Assembly: GCA_021234155.1 (NCBI GenBank)
Contig: JAJEKV010000036.1
Coordinates: 5,975,079-6,039,078 of the forward strand
DNA: 64,000 nucleotides
Reading direction: 5' to 3'
DNA from: Isoetes taiwanensis
Lineage: Eukaryota; Streptophyta; Lycopodiopsida; Isoetales; Isoetaceae
The position numbers were made by a program, and so were the translations under genes. The notes under the pieces are model-generated. The model saw only the letters and a program-made list of their open reading frames with translations. It was not told where the DNA came from and did no database searches. Shown one piece after another: positions 1-12,718 of the stretch (the first letter of the stretch is position 1; the number at the start of each line of letters is the position of its first letter).

Positions 1-2740
1 TCGTTACGTATTGCTTGTGCAAACAAGGTTGAGGCAAGTACTTCGCTAAGCCGCGGTGAACATGCTACACATTACAAGTATACTTTTAACGATTCTTTTG
101 TCTCTTAGATCTCCACTGCTATATGCTAGTGGGCCCTAGAATTTGCCAAGCAACTTTCCGCTTTCTCTTCAGCATTATGCCAATGGTGTTTCTACGACTG
201 GTTGCTCCCAGTTTACCTTCTTGTCGATTTAGCCATCAGCCTTTCTATAAAACCACTCTGGCCATCCTGCCTTAGGAGTGGCTGGTTCCTACATTTCCAC
301 CCCCTTTTAGTGTTACTTAATTTTAAAAGGCTATTTTGTAGCTTTTGTTTATGCTTACTCTCCATGCCTTGTGCACTCCAATAATCGCTAGGTTTCCATA
401 CTTCCTAAAAAAAACCAAGGTGCATGAGCCCAAAAGATGTGCAAGTAGTGCGTGACTTCACTCTCTCCCCATGCCTATGAAAGCTTTAATAAATTTGTTA
501 TTCAGCTTTTCTGTACCTAACATTTCTCAGATCTTCTTCTTTGTGAGGTCCATTCCCTTCAATGTAAGGGAACAATCTGCTGCATAATGCATCCCATGCT
601 TTTTTTTTTTCCCTCACGCTCTAACGAAACTTATCCAGGCGGTCCGCTTCAGATCAACCAAAGAATTTTCCAAATTCATAGACCTTTCTCCCATCCGGGT
701 TTCCGCTCGCAGCCTCTATGATTCTTATGAAGCGCCGAAGCTTACCCTCCACTGACAATCTTTTTACGAGGCACACTTGTTCTTCCCCGCCTCGCTTCAT
801 CAAGCTCTAAATCTTTACATTGCCACTCATGCAACCTCGGCTTCCTCGATAGAACATGTTCAACTCTACGGTGAATTCCTTCCTCTCTCTTCTCTTCTTC
901 TTGTCCGAAATGTTCCACAATTTAATCGCTAGAAATTTCAAAATATCATCTTGTCGCATGATTCTCACAAAAGCCGTACAAAGTGCGTATATGAACCCTC
1001 TCTAATGGAATGGGGAAAATGCCATGGAATCCTTGGGGATCTTCTTCTCCCTCTATTAGAGCATTTGCTTGGTTAAGGGACAAGGGGTTGAAACAAATTT
1101 CCCAAGATTTGACTTCCTTTGCATGATTGCAAAGATGCATAACTTTTGCATGTTCCTTTGTCCTCCTCCCACTTACGCTTGTACATTGCTTTCTCGCTTT
1201 TAAATCAGACACCAAGTGAAAAATACTTTGTAAAATCCATAGTGATCTACTTGCAATTTTTCCCTCCCTCTAATCTTATAGATATATTATACTCGATGTC
1301 AGCTTGATTGAACAATCTATTTCCCAATACCTCTGGTTTCCTTTTCTCCTCTAAACTTTAAAGAGACCTAATCACCAGTGTCATCTTCAGATTGACATGA
1401 GAACCATTTTTCTAAGACGCTTCTTTCCTCCTCGGCCCCACAATTCTACATCTTTTTATTATTCTTGTTGCTCTTGATTTAGTATGTGCAATTGCATTCT
1501 CATCAAGCTCTTATTCATGATGACAACGGATAATTCCTCCTCATACTCTCAAACTTGGTCAGCCTCCATTTCATCCAATTTTATGCAAACTTCAATCTCA
1601 CCATTAGTTTCCTCAGAATCCGTTAAGTCATAATATTTACAAGGAATTGTAAGAGAGTAACTGTGTCAACCTAAAGATTATTATGCGCTCATTCATTCCA
1701 ACTATATCACAACAACTTTGCTATTCTTATCTTTTATGGCTATGTATGTGACCAGCACATCTAACGTGCGGTGCATCTCCTAATATGGCATACACCATCT
1801 TTGTCCTAGTAACCCTTGTATTCTCGGCTAATTTGTGGACGCGGAGTTTACTACTTTTTTGTGCCCATTCTTTCAACGCTTTTCTCGTGGAATGGCTTGA
1901 ATAGGAGAACTAAGAACCAAGCCCCATCACTTACATCATCACAAATGTACCCATTATCCTGCCGCTTCTAACTTCTTGTAGATCTCCTAGTACCATTTCA
2001 ATACTCATCTTCTTGAGAGGAGAGTTGTAGGGTCAGACAAATCATGTCCACTATCTCCCCGCTTGTCGCTAGGTTCTTCACTACGTGAAATCAAGATTGC
2101 TCTAGTTTCCCTGCATCTTAATTGGCCTTTGCTAGTGTTGTAACCCACCTTTGTGGGCTATGACCTCGCTGGCTCAATGCACCTTGATCCAAACTTCGCC
2201 TCTAATCAGTCGAGCAGTGCTCTCTTCCTTTCTCGCAAGCCAAGGGGTGTTTTCTTCAAATTCTTTTTAACCTACATTGAAGCCTGTAAAGTTTGCTCTC
2301 TTCGAAAGCACTTGATCTTTCTTGCGCTCTGCCCTATCACTCAATTTGACTTGTCCACTTCGTATCTCAAAGAAGTTTCCTCCCCAAGTCACATTCCTTT
2401 CCCTTCATCACAAAGTGGAGTAATGAAGCGCAGAGAAAAAAAAGAGTCAGCTTTTGGTTTGTTATAATTCTCTGTGATAATCGGAGTGCTCATCTCAAGG
2501 AACCGTGATTCGACCACCGCCTTCTATCCTCTCTCAATCTCCCTTCACAATATCCCAAGAGGTCAGAGTTACCGCCACCACAAAATCTGGGATTAAACTT
2601 GAAACGTCCCTAAATGACGTTTCTCTTTGCCACTCAACGGGATCCAATGGATATAAACCGCCATCCGCCTGCATGCTTCCATTACACTTTTGAGCCCGCA
2701 AGACGAAATACGTCGAGGTCTAAGTTCTTATTTTTAGACC
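1..2740. other. Unresolved repeat-like DNA, no gene recognised
   Basis: I found no open frame here that I can assign to a family. The + strand is pyrimidine-rich. The longest minus-strand frame (946-1215) and the + frame at 2153-2467 carry no motif I recognise. The many frame breaks and codon-like patches suggest old transposon coding sequence on the minus strand, but I could not tie it to a reverse transcriptase, integrase or capsid motif. Confidence 0.35.
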
Positions 2741-2819
2741 TCTTTACATTAAAGACTGGAGCATATTCGCGGAGTCGGGCTGGATCCTTATCCACACATC
2801 ATTTGAGCTTCCATATCAA

Positions 2820-3510
2820 GGCGGGATCGCAGACGACGCTAAATGTAAGCGGTGTGTGTGTACACTTCAGGAGTGCCCCAAAGACAATTCGGCTTCTCTG
2901 CTTCGGTCAACGTCCGCATTTCAACTCCTCGCTTTTTGAATTTGCAACGCGTGGCTATGGAAATTGTGTCTATTCTCCTACATAATCCATGCTTTTATAC
3001 AAAAGCAAATTCAAAATTCAATCTCAGGCGAAGCCCTCAGACGGGACGGGCGCAAAGATCCCGTTACGAACTTTGGCGCGCAATCAGAAGGCCAAACGAA
3101 AGTTCGATAAAAGTTTCAACCTACACATTCAAATTTTGAAAATGTAGAAGGCTGAAGCTTGTATGGCCATGTGGACTCTCTAAATGAAAATAGGCGCGAT
3201 AAGAATCGGCAGGATGCGCATGCTTGGTATCCGACAAATCCAAGAGACACCGCCAAGGAGTTGCCGGTGATGCTATAATGCAAGTGGCTTTTAGAAGGGC
3301 CACGGTTGCGCCAATCCGTCCGGATGTAAACTAAATCGTAATTAAATACATATGGTTTATAAATGTGCTATCCCCTCTTATTCCTCGAGAATATTCCAAG
3401 CAAATCGACGTGAAAAGGAGCGGAAATATGACGCGGGAATGAGCCGGAGTAGGAGGCCATTTTGAGACCCCAAATCCCAAGGACGAATACGACGCTGAAC
3501 GGGTTGGATA
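2820..3510 (+). repeat. Degenerate dispersed repeat, copy A
   Basis: This block matches 4930-5565 in the same orientation. Shared landmarks in the same order are 'tccatgcttttatac', 'cattcaaatttt', 'gccggtgatgctataatgcaa', 'atacatatgg', 'aagaatattccaag' or a close form, and 'taggaggccattttgaga'. Identity is patchy, with many indels. The two copies lie 2.1 kb apart, so they could be the LTRs of a small non-autonomous retroelement or two copies of one repeat. No TG..CA ends or target duplication were found. Confidence 0.6.
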
Positions 3511-4929
3511 GGAGGCCATATTTTAGTTCATAAAACATAATATAACTTGGAATGATAGGATATTTTATATACAAACGGGAGACTATTGACGAGGGACTCA
3601 GGTTTAATTTTAATTTGACAACAACAACAGTTAAAGTGGATCACATACTCCATGCGAATTTAGTGTGTTCCATTTTTGTTGCATATGTACCTTTTATATC
3701 TCGCTTGGTGTGATCCTTCTTGAAAAATAATATGTTTCTAAAAGGGATAAAATGAATTATGTACTTAAGAGTGGTAAATATGTACAAGAAAAACAAGTTA
3801 GGTATTCAAATGGAATTAGCAAAAACTTCCTTTTTACATTCAAAATTTTTTATGGCCGTGAGATGGCTTTACATCGCATCATCATTTTGTAAATTTAAAT
3901 GCCCGAGGCTTCAACTATTCACAACAAAAGCCCCGGAGGCTTGCAAATATATGGTAAGCAGTTTGAGGCTAAGAACAAGGAAAAAATAAGAGGTGTCACT
4001 CTAACAAATTTCCCATTCATCCGCTCTGGCACCATCCGCAAAAAAAAAAAGAAAATAACCGCTAGTTGAATGCTTAAGAAAAGAAAGAAAATATGCATAC
4101 CATGAACTAACGCCATGAGCTCCCTCGGGTCGGGCCGGATTCGGCTCTTCAACTTCTTCATCTTCTTCTTCATCATCTTCGCCCCCAGAGACCACTCACC
4201 TTCCTCAAGAATCTCCTATCCAGCCTTTAAAGAACACTGTGATGAACTCCTCGCTTCCGAATTCTCGATTTTCATTCTCCTCGACATTCTCACAAAGGAA
4301 TCAGAGGAATCGTGAGGCATTCGTGAGTAAAGAACTGCGGGGCAGCTGGGAGGGAAATCAAGGAGGGGAATACCTCTTCCAAATAGGCTCTTGGAGGACA
4401 CCTCCTACTTTTCTCAGAGGCTGATCTCTTCATAGCGTATGGACTAGAGAAATTAAAGGAGGATCTAGCTGGCATCATGAGATTGGGGAGAATGGGCTAC
4501 CAATTCCAGGGCCGGAATAGATATAGCCGGATTGTGACGGAAAAATCGCGTAGGAATGATTCAGATTCCAAATTCTATCAACCATCATCATACATGCCAT
4601 TATGTGCATATCTCAAATTTGGAGCCATATTCCACATCTTCCTTTTTAACCTTATTCCTAAATATCCACATCTTCCTCCTTTTTAACCTTTATTCCTAAA
4701 TATTCAATATCTTCCTTCTTTAACCTTATTCCTAAACCTATATGATTTGAGTTTAACCCCGAAAATGAACACCCCATATAATCCAAATTTAACATACTAT
4801 TTAATACCAAGATGCTACGCCGCACTATGTCGATAATTGGGATTTAAAAAAAACACTCCAAACCCTCCTCGAGAAAACCACGCAGTGCCTTCACTCATAA
4901 TTTGTAAGGCGTTTAAGTTTAATTCGGCT
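3511..4929. other. Spacer between repeat copies A and B
   Basis: AT-rich and purine-rich DNA with a homopurine stretch near 4036-4095 and short overlapping frames around 4115-4480 that look like chance. No coding motif was recognised. If copies A and B are LTRs, this would be the interior of a non-autonomous element. Confidence 0.3.
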
Positions 4930-5565
4930 GTAAATAAGCAACTTCCATATCGTAGATCGCGACTTAATAAAATGAAGGTGTGGTATTTTATGCCCCAACA
5001 CAATTCGGGCTTCGCGCTGTACCCGACCCTGCATTTCAACTTCGCTTTGAAATCTGCGAACGCGTATACTGAAATCGAACCATTCTACAATCCATGCTTT
5101 TATACATTCAAGAAATTTAAATTTCTGGAATTGTAGGCGGGAAACCTGTATTAGGGTTTAGCGGAAGATCGGCTGTTAGCGCAACAAGTATCGCCGAAAT
5201 TTAAAGTCCTGACCATACAAAGCTTCCAACCTACATACATTCAAATTTTAAATGTAGGCGCGCGTACACGCCATAATGCAGATCCCACAAAACTCGCGAG
5301 ACACACCGGCCATGAGTTGCCGGTGATGCTATAATGCAAGCTGGTGATTTTAGAAGCGCCACGCCAGTTAGACAAATCATTTTAACAACCAACACTAAAT
5401 ACATATGGCGCCATGAATGCGTAACTCTTATTCCTAAGAATATTCCAAGCAACTGTAATTGGCGAGAGTTTGTATCCCAGCTGCACGGGAAAAAGGAAAT
5501 GAAATATGACGTGGAATGGCCGGGATAGGAGGCCATTTTGAGACTCCCAACCGCCCCTCTAATGC
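4930..5565 (+). repeat. Degenerate dispersed repeat, copy B
   Basis: Second copy of the 2820-3510 repeat. The best-kept part is 5225-5550, which shares the 'gccggtgatgctataatgcaa' and 'ggataggaggccattttgag' landmarks with copy A. It contains extra sequence relative to A around 5455-5500. The function is unknown. Confidence 0.6.
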
Positions 5566-6269
5566 AAAACAACAAGGGCCTGAATCAAAGCTTAGTGTCG
5601 GCTAACAGATGAAATGAGTCGAAAGTATCTCTTACGCTATGCCCTATCGGGTTAATCCTCAAATCAGGCAAACAACACCGATCCAAAACACATACAAAGC
5701 TTCTAGTCTCAGATATAGGGCTTGCCTTGTTCTATATAGACACAAATCAAGAATCACTAAGGGGATGGGAAGAAGAAGAAACCCAAGCAAAAAAATCCAA
5801 AGCAAATGGATCGATCAAGGTCCAAATCCGAGATTAGGAACAAAATGGCAGAGGCCAATTTTTAGCCTGGACGCAGGATAGGAATAGGCGGGAATGTTCT
5901 CGCAAAAGAAAAGAGATGGGTTGTGGTATTATTAGGGCAGCCATAGCCATAGCCATAGCCATATAGCTGTGATAAGGACCTCCTGTGGGAGGGATGCTGT
6001 AAGAGCTCTTAAGGGCGTAAGAAGAGGAACAAGAGCGCGGAGTGCATCACGCCCCCACCAGATCTGCTTTTCGTAGTGGCCCATCAACAAGCGCTACGCA
6101 CTGCCTCGATTTTTGAGTAGTTTTTTAGTATATTCCTGCATATACTAGCAAAAGATACTAGAAATATGCCGAAACTCTAAGTAATCACGATATTGCCCCT
6201 CTAGGGCAACCTTAGAAATACACACAAGGCGGGCGAGAGACGCAGCCTTTTAAGGATTCTCACCCTGAC
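5566..6269. other. Intergenic DNA upstream of the PPR gene
   Basis: No gene seen. It holds a short hexamer array, (agccat)x4, at 5939-5962. The stretch 6000-6260 lies immediately 5' of the PPR gene and would hold its promoter and leader. I could not pick a convincing TATA box. Confidence 0.4.
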
Positions 6270-8298
6270 GTGGCGCACTTGGATTTCCTGGATTTGGCGT
6301 TCCAAGGAGATCGAAGGGTTGGGAACAAAAGTTTTGGTCTTTTTAGGCCGGAAACATTTTCCAAGCTTGTGAAGTCGATGCTCAGTTGTGGCTTCAAAAA
6401 TGCTGGCAGTTCCATTCCCTGTCGTCTTCATCTCCCTCCTCTGTATCACCATGGCAATTCAATTGTAAGTGGCACCTTCAATTTAGGTTCAGCGCTTACA
6501 TGCCCATGCATCACTAAGGATCGGAAAGCGCCAATGTTGACGGTGTACCAACCCGAATGGCTTACGATGAACCAAATGCCAGGAACCTTAAAAGGGCTTC
6601 TGTGAAAAGCAGTTTCTGTGGCTCTTAGGATTGAATGTTCAGGAAGATAGTGTATGCAAAAGGATGATTGCCATGGGTTCTAAATACCAGACTTCTGCCT
6701 AGATCGTTGCTCGAAATTTGACGGACAGAAATCGCACGTGGCCAGTGGCAGTTTGCACCTCGAAGGTATTAAATTGTTCTTGTTAAATTTGCGTACTTAC
6801 CAGTGGTGCACCATGGTGGCATGCTATGTTGATATATTCTTTTCGTTTGAGATTTGCTCTTAAAACGAACCCAAATCGACATTCTTTCTTCCTCACATGC
6901 TGCATATATGCATGTGACCTTGAATTTAGCAACATTCTTATTTGTTTTTTCTTAGGCAATCAAGTGTTTATTTGTATTTGCATGGGAAAAGACTCTTACA
7001 AAAGATCAGCAGTGAGTTTTGTGGTAATACAGGTATTTGATTTGATGCTGCTTCAGCAATGGTACCAGGGACATCCGGGACATATATAAAGCTCTTTCAG
7101 ATGTTGGGAAGATGTAGGCAACCAGACCAAGCACCTGCATTATATGAGAAAATGCTTAAAGATGGTTGTAAACCTTCAAGGCAAGTTTTACAGCAATCAT
7201 TCCCCACCTATATACACGGAGTGGCATGCTAGACAAAGCTTTTGAAATATTTTGTGAAATGAAAAGCAGACTAATCTGTTTTCCTGATGTTTTCACATAT
7301 AGCTTTCTAATGATAAAAGCATGCTGTGATCGTGGCCTTTTGTTCGCAGCAAAATGAATTGCTTCAAGAAATGCAATTCAACAGGGTTGAACCAAATACG
7401 TTACTTTACAAATACTACTGCTTGATGCATATGGCAAAGCAGGCATGCTAACTGAGATGGAAGATACTTTAAAAACCATGATGAGCAGGGAAACCTGTAA
7501 GCCTGATGTTTGACGCCAAATGCTATTGTCAGGAATTTTGGATTGAATGGGAAAATAGACAAAATGTAAATATTGTATACAAAGATGTCACCTTTTGAAT
7601 TCAGCCTGACCTCAAGTATTTTAATCTCTTTTAATGTCTGCATATGGAAAAGAACAAATGTTTGAGAAGATGCTTGGCGCCCTTACATACATCAAGAAGC
7701 AAATTGCTATGAGCAGAGTTCTGTCAACTACAATATCCTACTTGATGTGCTTATGGGAGGTCAGGCAACATTCAGGAAATGGAACAAATATTTAGAAAAT
7801 GAAGAGTGAAGGAGTGAAGGCTGACTACTACATTTTGTACTTTAATCAATGCTTATGGTAAATGGGGTCTTGGAGGCAGGGTTCCAAAAAATTCTGGCGC
7901 AGTTGCAGAACAGCTGGCGTCGCTCCTGATGCTGCAGTTTATAATTCAGCCCCTTGATGCCTATAAAAGAGCCGGAAGTTAGGATTGATGGAATTTTGTA
8001 CAAAGAAATGAAGAAAAGAAGGCTTTTCGCAATCCTGATAAAGTAACATTTAACATCATGATTAGTGCATACCGCGGGAGTCACGAGTTTGATAAAGGCT
8101 GAGAAGTTGTTGTTGGAGCTGCAAAACTTTGATTGGCATGCTCATGTTTATACAGAATCGTTGCAAGCAAATTTAGAATTATTTTCTGAACAGCATGTTT
8201 TGAAGCCAAGCCATCATTTATGGTCAACCTGTCTCTTCCTTACCTCTTCTCTTGACATATATACTCAGCTGCTTCTATATTTCTTATGGTCAACATGA
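6270..8298 (+). CDS. P-class pentatricopeptide repeat protein, frame-disrupted
   Basis: PPR proteins bind organellar RNA one base per 35-residue repeat. P-class members usually stabilise or help process transcripts in plastids or mitochondria. Conceptual translation with frame changes gives typical repeats, for example 'YTRSGMLDKAFEIFCEM' near 7210-7260, 'VEPNT..LLDAYGKAGM' near 7390-7450, 'TLINAYGKWGL' near 7840-7870 and 'FNIMISAYR' near 8050-8075. The order resembles the Arabidopsis At3g53170/At5g48730 type. Exon 1 is about 6270-6765, ending in a block like that family's pre-repeat helix. A GT..AG intron spans 6766-7032. Exon 2 starts at 7033 (VFDLML). The reading frame is lost repeatedly by one-base indels while codons between them stay conserved, so this is either a young pseudogene or a real gene with consensus errors. 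The start and the C-terminal end (8150-8298) are uncertain. The first 150 residues are weakly supported. Confidence 0.75.
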
Positions 8299-8309
8299 CA
8301 CAAAAAAAA

Positions 8310-11300
8310 GGGCATTACAGTGGACGCGCTACTGGAAGAGGAAAGGTATATTCTGATATATTTTGATACTATTGGTACTTGTATGCCATCTTTGTAAGAG
8401 AGAAACTACTGCAAAATATAGGCATTATGTCAGTATTTTATAAAAATATTCGTTAAATCCCCAGTGATTACATTGGTAGGGTCACCAGAATTTTCTAATG
8501 TTCTCGATGCTGGTTTTTCTTCCATCCCTTTCATGCTTAATTTTCTTTCCAAGTATCATTTTCACTTCTCTCTATGGATGTTAGGAAAAGCTCCCTTGGG
8601 GAGAGAATATGCCCTTATGGCCAAATCCAGACAAAAATCCATCCACCTTGGCAACTCTGTCGATCCCCACTCTATCAAAGATTGCCTCAGAACAGAACCC
8701 TCCTTTGTGCCTTCTTGCAAGAGGGAACTGGTGCTTTCCACTAGCCAGCATAACGTCAAGCAAGGGGCCTACAGGGCAGGCAAAAAAGTGTTGCAGTGCA
8801 AATCAGATCAGAGGAAGTTTTTCCTTTTGCATTTCTTCTCGTCCTGTAAGGTATTTCTTTCTGATTTTTTTCATCTTGATATTGAAATATGGAGTGCATT
8901 GTATAATGTAAAAGCAAGCGTGATTTTCTAGTTCGTTGTTGCATTCTGTGTGTGGTTTTATATTCCTTCCCTTGTTCGATTCCATCAACCTACCCTCGCC
9001 AAGTTTCTCAACCATGTTCTGATGATCCTCCATCTTTGCCTCCGGCTCCTTCCGCTGACATGCTACAAATCACTCCAGCCAGTGGGTGTCATAACTCCTT
9101 TTACCAACACAGAGAAAAGATTCCCTTCCCAAGTTGTTCAAGTTTGTTGTGATGGGAGTCTCGCTCTGGTATGACTCTTCTGCTTATGCAACTTATAGTA
9201 TTTGTAGTTATGTACGATTCCTAATCTAGCTTGCTTTTGATTGAGCCGGAAAAACTCATCTCTTAAATTGATTGCTTGTTTCCACTGAAACTCTTCCAGA
9301 GAAACTCATATACAAAACCAGTGACACGCGACATTCCAATCGGTGGGTAATCGTTTGTAGCAATAGCCAAATCTAATCTGGTCAATATAAGTTGAAGACT
9401 CAGTAACTGACAGATTCTCCTCTTCTAAATATCTTTATCAGGCATCACCTTGCTAGTTCCTAAGTAACAGATACTAATCCATCAATCAGGGGCCATAATC
9501 TGTGGTTTCCAGATGGAGAGAGAGAGAGAGATAGTTCAGAATCTGGAAAAAATATGCAATACGTAGGAGGATCAAAATATGCAAATGGTGCTTAGGGAGG
9601 GATCTTTGAGATTATCTCTAGGAATATACTGTGTATATTCAGTCTGCCTATGCTACTTTGTCCCTGGCAGATCCTGATAGTCTGATTAGAGGTTATTGTG
9701 GGTTCATTGCAGCTGCATTGGAAACCAGAATATCCCTCCTTGGCTTGATCATGTGTATCATTTGTTGGTATGCTTCTAAGCACATGCATCTTGGCGCATG
9801 TCTAGAAGTTCAATTTTTTCCTTTCAAATCCTCTATTTGCACTTTTTATTGGCATTGTTCTGCATTGCATTCTTATTTTTAAAACCACTGCTATAAGGTT
9901 GGTATTTAAATTTGCTTGTTAAGTGCTATATTCAGATTTATCATCCCTCAATCTATGCTGCGTCTTCTTTGTGCTGAGATTGGTTCTGATGATTATGCCT
10001 TACTTAGCCTTGTTTAGTTACATTTTGTGTTATTCAGCAGATGGAGTGACATCCACTATACAGCTACCTCTGAGCACAGAAGTATTATAGGCAGTGGTAC
10101 TTGTACTTTCTTTTTATTTGTACATACTCCATTAGACTAAGGCAATAGATGTGTTGGGTTTAGCAGGCAAGTGTTCCCTTGAATAGGAAGGCACTGAACC
10201 TGCATATTCCAAATTAACTACTGTGTAGGGTAATTGGCACGTTTTTGAACTCTTTGTATAACAGAATGTTTAGCATTCCTGTGCTGGGGAAAACTATGCC
10301 TAAACAAGCATTCTTGTTACATTGAAGCAACTTACCTTTTTTCTGTAGATACCAAAAAACGTAGCGTAAATTCAGCAGAATGTACCCTGCAAATCTTGCA
10401 GAATCATTGGGTAAATCTCCAGAATGCAAAGTAAATTTAACCGCGCATGAACTTCTGAAATTTAGGGAAGGGACTCTGTCCACTTTGTTACCTGATTGGC
10501 AGAGGGGCCTGAGTTGAAGGTAAGTTGCTTTTGCATTTAATTTTGTTGCAGTACTGCCCCAACCAATTGAGATGAGGTAGCAAAGGGATGCAGATGGGTC
10601 AGTATTCTTGGGCCATTGAACGAAGAAAAATGAACTGAATCTGACTCCAGCTGTTCTTTATGGGGAAAGGCCCTTTGCTACCTGACACTCATATGCCGCT
10701 TTTGTATTACCAAGTGGACGCATAAGAAGTACCTGGTTCTTGGCAAGAAATCGTGAGGCCAACCGCTGGAATTGGCGCTCCATTACATTTCTATAGGGTA
10801 ATTTCCAGTTTGGCTCAGCTTTAACGGGCTTTTGCTAATGGCCTTGTAGGAACATTACCACTACCTTAAAATATGCTAGTGGGAAGTTGTCTTTTGGCAA
10901 AAATAAACATGTGGCATCTTTGGCATGCTGAATTCAAGGTTCCAGTGTTGTCAGAATGGAACCTAGCAGTTATGACTCCTACACCAAGATCATCTTAAAA
11001 GATGAATTGTCCGAGCAGTGTGTGCTGCAGTGTACACATACAGCTTTCAACTCCTATATGAAGGTTTGCTTTTGATTTGAAACTCCTTTAACTGAATCTC
11101 CCAGCACAGGAATATAACTGTAATGTAACGTCTACTCTAAGTCACTAGTATGCATATATGCATTTGTAAAGATTTAAGCCCTTCTCTATAATGGAATCCT
11201 CCTTTTAATTTTCTCCACCCTTGCAAGTATAAGGCATGCCTTTGGGTAGCCTTCCCAATGACACAATTTTATATCCCTCTTTCAATGTAGAGTCAGTAAA

Positions 11301-11741
11301 GAATGTCGTGATGCATTGCAGTTTGACCCCAATGAAATAGATGTATTTGATTTACCTCAACAATGATCAAGAAGAGGACTTGTAGATGATTTTGTTTCCA
11401 GAGGCGCTGGAACAAAAAAGAGCTTACCTGGAAATCCAAAGGTCCCATTGATCTCACCAGCCTTAGCAGTCAGAGTGGGAGGGAAGAGTTCATGAGAAGA
11501 AAGTAAAGGACATTGTGGGGACAGGACACGGTTTTGTCATTGTGGAAGGGAGGAAGATGAAGATGTCCTGGTAGAAGGAAAAAGTGAAAAGGTGAGTATG
11601 AAAAGGAAAAAAGAAGAAATGGAGGAGACGGATATAGTGAGTCTGATGATACCAAGTCTGATGATAATGGCTGTGACAAGCGATGAAAATGAATGTGCAA
11701 GCAATCAGGGAGGAAGGGGTGCATCAGATTTTGAGGATTAA
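8310..11741 (+). other. Exon-like blocks of an unrecognised gene
   Basis: Several blocks look coding but I cannot name the product. 8584-8863 holds a 155-residue open frame (8464-8931) and is followed by a GT-like donor. 8950-9174 has two overlapping open frames. 9631-9882 is open. 10350-10520 and 10560-11070 have codon-like sequence with frame breaks. 11290-11741 reads, with frame changes, as a protein end containing 'DALQFDPNEIDVFDL' and 'RGLVDDFVSRGAGTKKS', followed by a strongly acidic Asp/Glu/Ser/Lys-rich tail that stops at 11739-11741. The blocks follow the PPR gene on the same strand, with T-rich intron-like gaps. They could be one multi-exon gene, a broken gene, or chance. A short (GA)n run lies at 9516-9530. 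Confidence 0.3.
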
Positions 11742-12026
11742 GGCTCTTCGCCTGAATAGCTTTGTTCATCGCTGGGCATTGGCCACTACTTTCTTAGCTT
11801 GAGAGGCGATAGACACAACTATTTCGCATCTACTACTATCTATATTCTATGGTGTTCTTATCATTTGACTACGTTGATTTCATCACAATTAGGGGCATGC
11901 TGTGGCTTTGAGCCCAATCATAAAGGTATTTCTTTGCATGCATTTTTTATATTGCATTTGCACTAGCATCCATTCCTGTCAAATCATCCAAAGTGGCATA
12001 CATGTGTACATTGGTTTGCAGATAAA

Positions 12027-12200
12027 AGCAAACTTATTCATAACGCTACTCTTGGTGAAGAGATTGCCCAATATATTACAATGGGAAATGCATATATATG
12101 TCAAATACAATTGCAAAGCAGACTTATTCATAATCAGACTCTTGAAGAGATTACCTCAAGCTATTATAATTGCAATTCATATATATGTCAAATGCAAAAA
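12027..12200 (+). repeat. Two-copy tandem repeat, period about 90 bp
   Basis: Copies at 12027-12116 and 12117-12200 share 'agcaaacttattcataa' or a near form, 'ctcttg.tgaagagatt' and 'catatatatgtcaaat' in the same order. They differ by substitutions and small gaps. Confidence 0.75.
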
Positions 12201-12340
12201 GCCCTGAAAAGTGAGTCTTTGGTGGCCCAAATTGGTTGCAAATGTATGCCGGTTTACTCGGGTATGGTATCTCAGAGTTCTTGTGAAAAGTTCTTTTGAT
12301 CTTATTTTCAAATGTGTTAAAAATCCCTTTTAGAGAGTAA

Positions 12341-12424
12341 GGTTTACATATTACTTACACATTAATAAGAACTTATCTAGAAGGTTTACATATTACTCAT
12401 ACACCAATAAGAACTTACCTATAC
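12341..12424 (+). repeat. Two-copy tandem repeat, period 42 bp
   Basis: The unit begins 'ggtttacatattact' and ends 'aataagaacttat'. Copies are 12341-12382 and 12383-12424 and differ at only a few positions. Confidence 0.8.
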
Positions 12425-12620
12425 ATTCCAAGTATTTTTGCATGAAATTCACTAAGGTGCCCAAGTAACAAAGGAACAAGGGCTTGTTTCCAAAACATAT
12501 GCATGAACAATGAGGTGGGAATTCAAGAGTCTAACCAAAAGAAAATGGCCTTAGAAATGATCAATTCTTTGCACGGGCCTCACAAATTCTCCCTAAAACA
12601 TGTCTTAAAAGGCGCTATAA

Positions 12621-12718
12621 TGGCTATGAATGCATTAGGTTCCTATTTAATTCTGCAAGCTACTTTGGTTTGGCTATGAATGCATAGGCCCTACTTGAAT
12701 TGCAAGCTACTTTGTTTC
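12621..12718 (+). repeat. Two-copy tandem repeat, period about 50 bp
   Basis: The unit begins 'tggctatgaatgcat' and ends 'gcaagctacttt'. Copies are 12621-12670 and 12671-12718, with a 2-3 base length difference. Confidence 0.75.
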
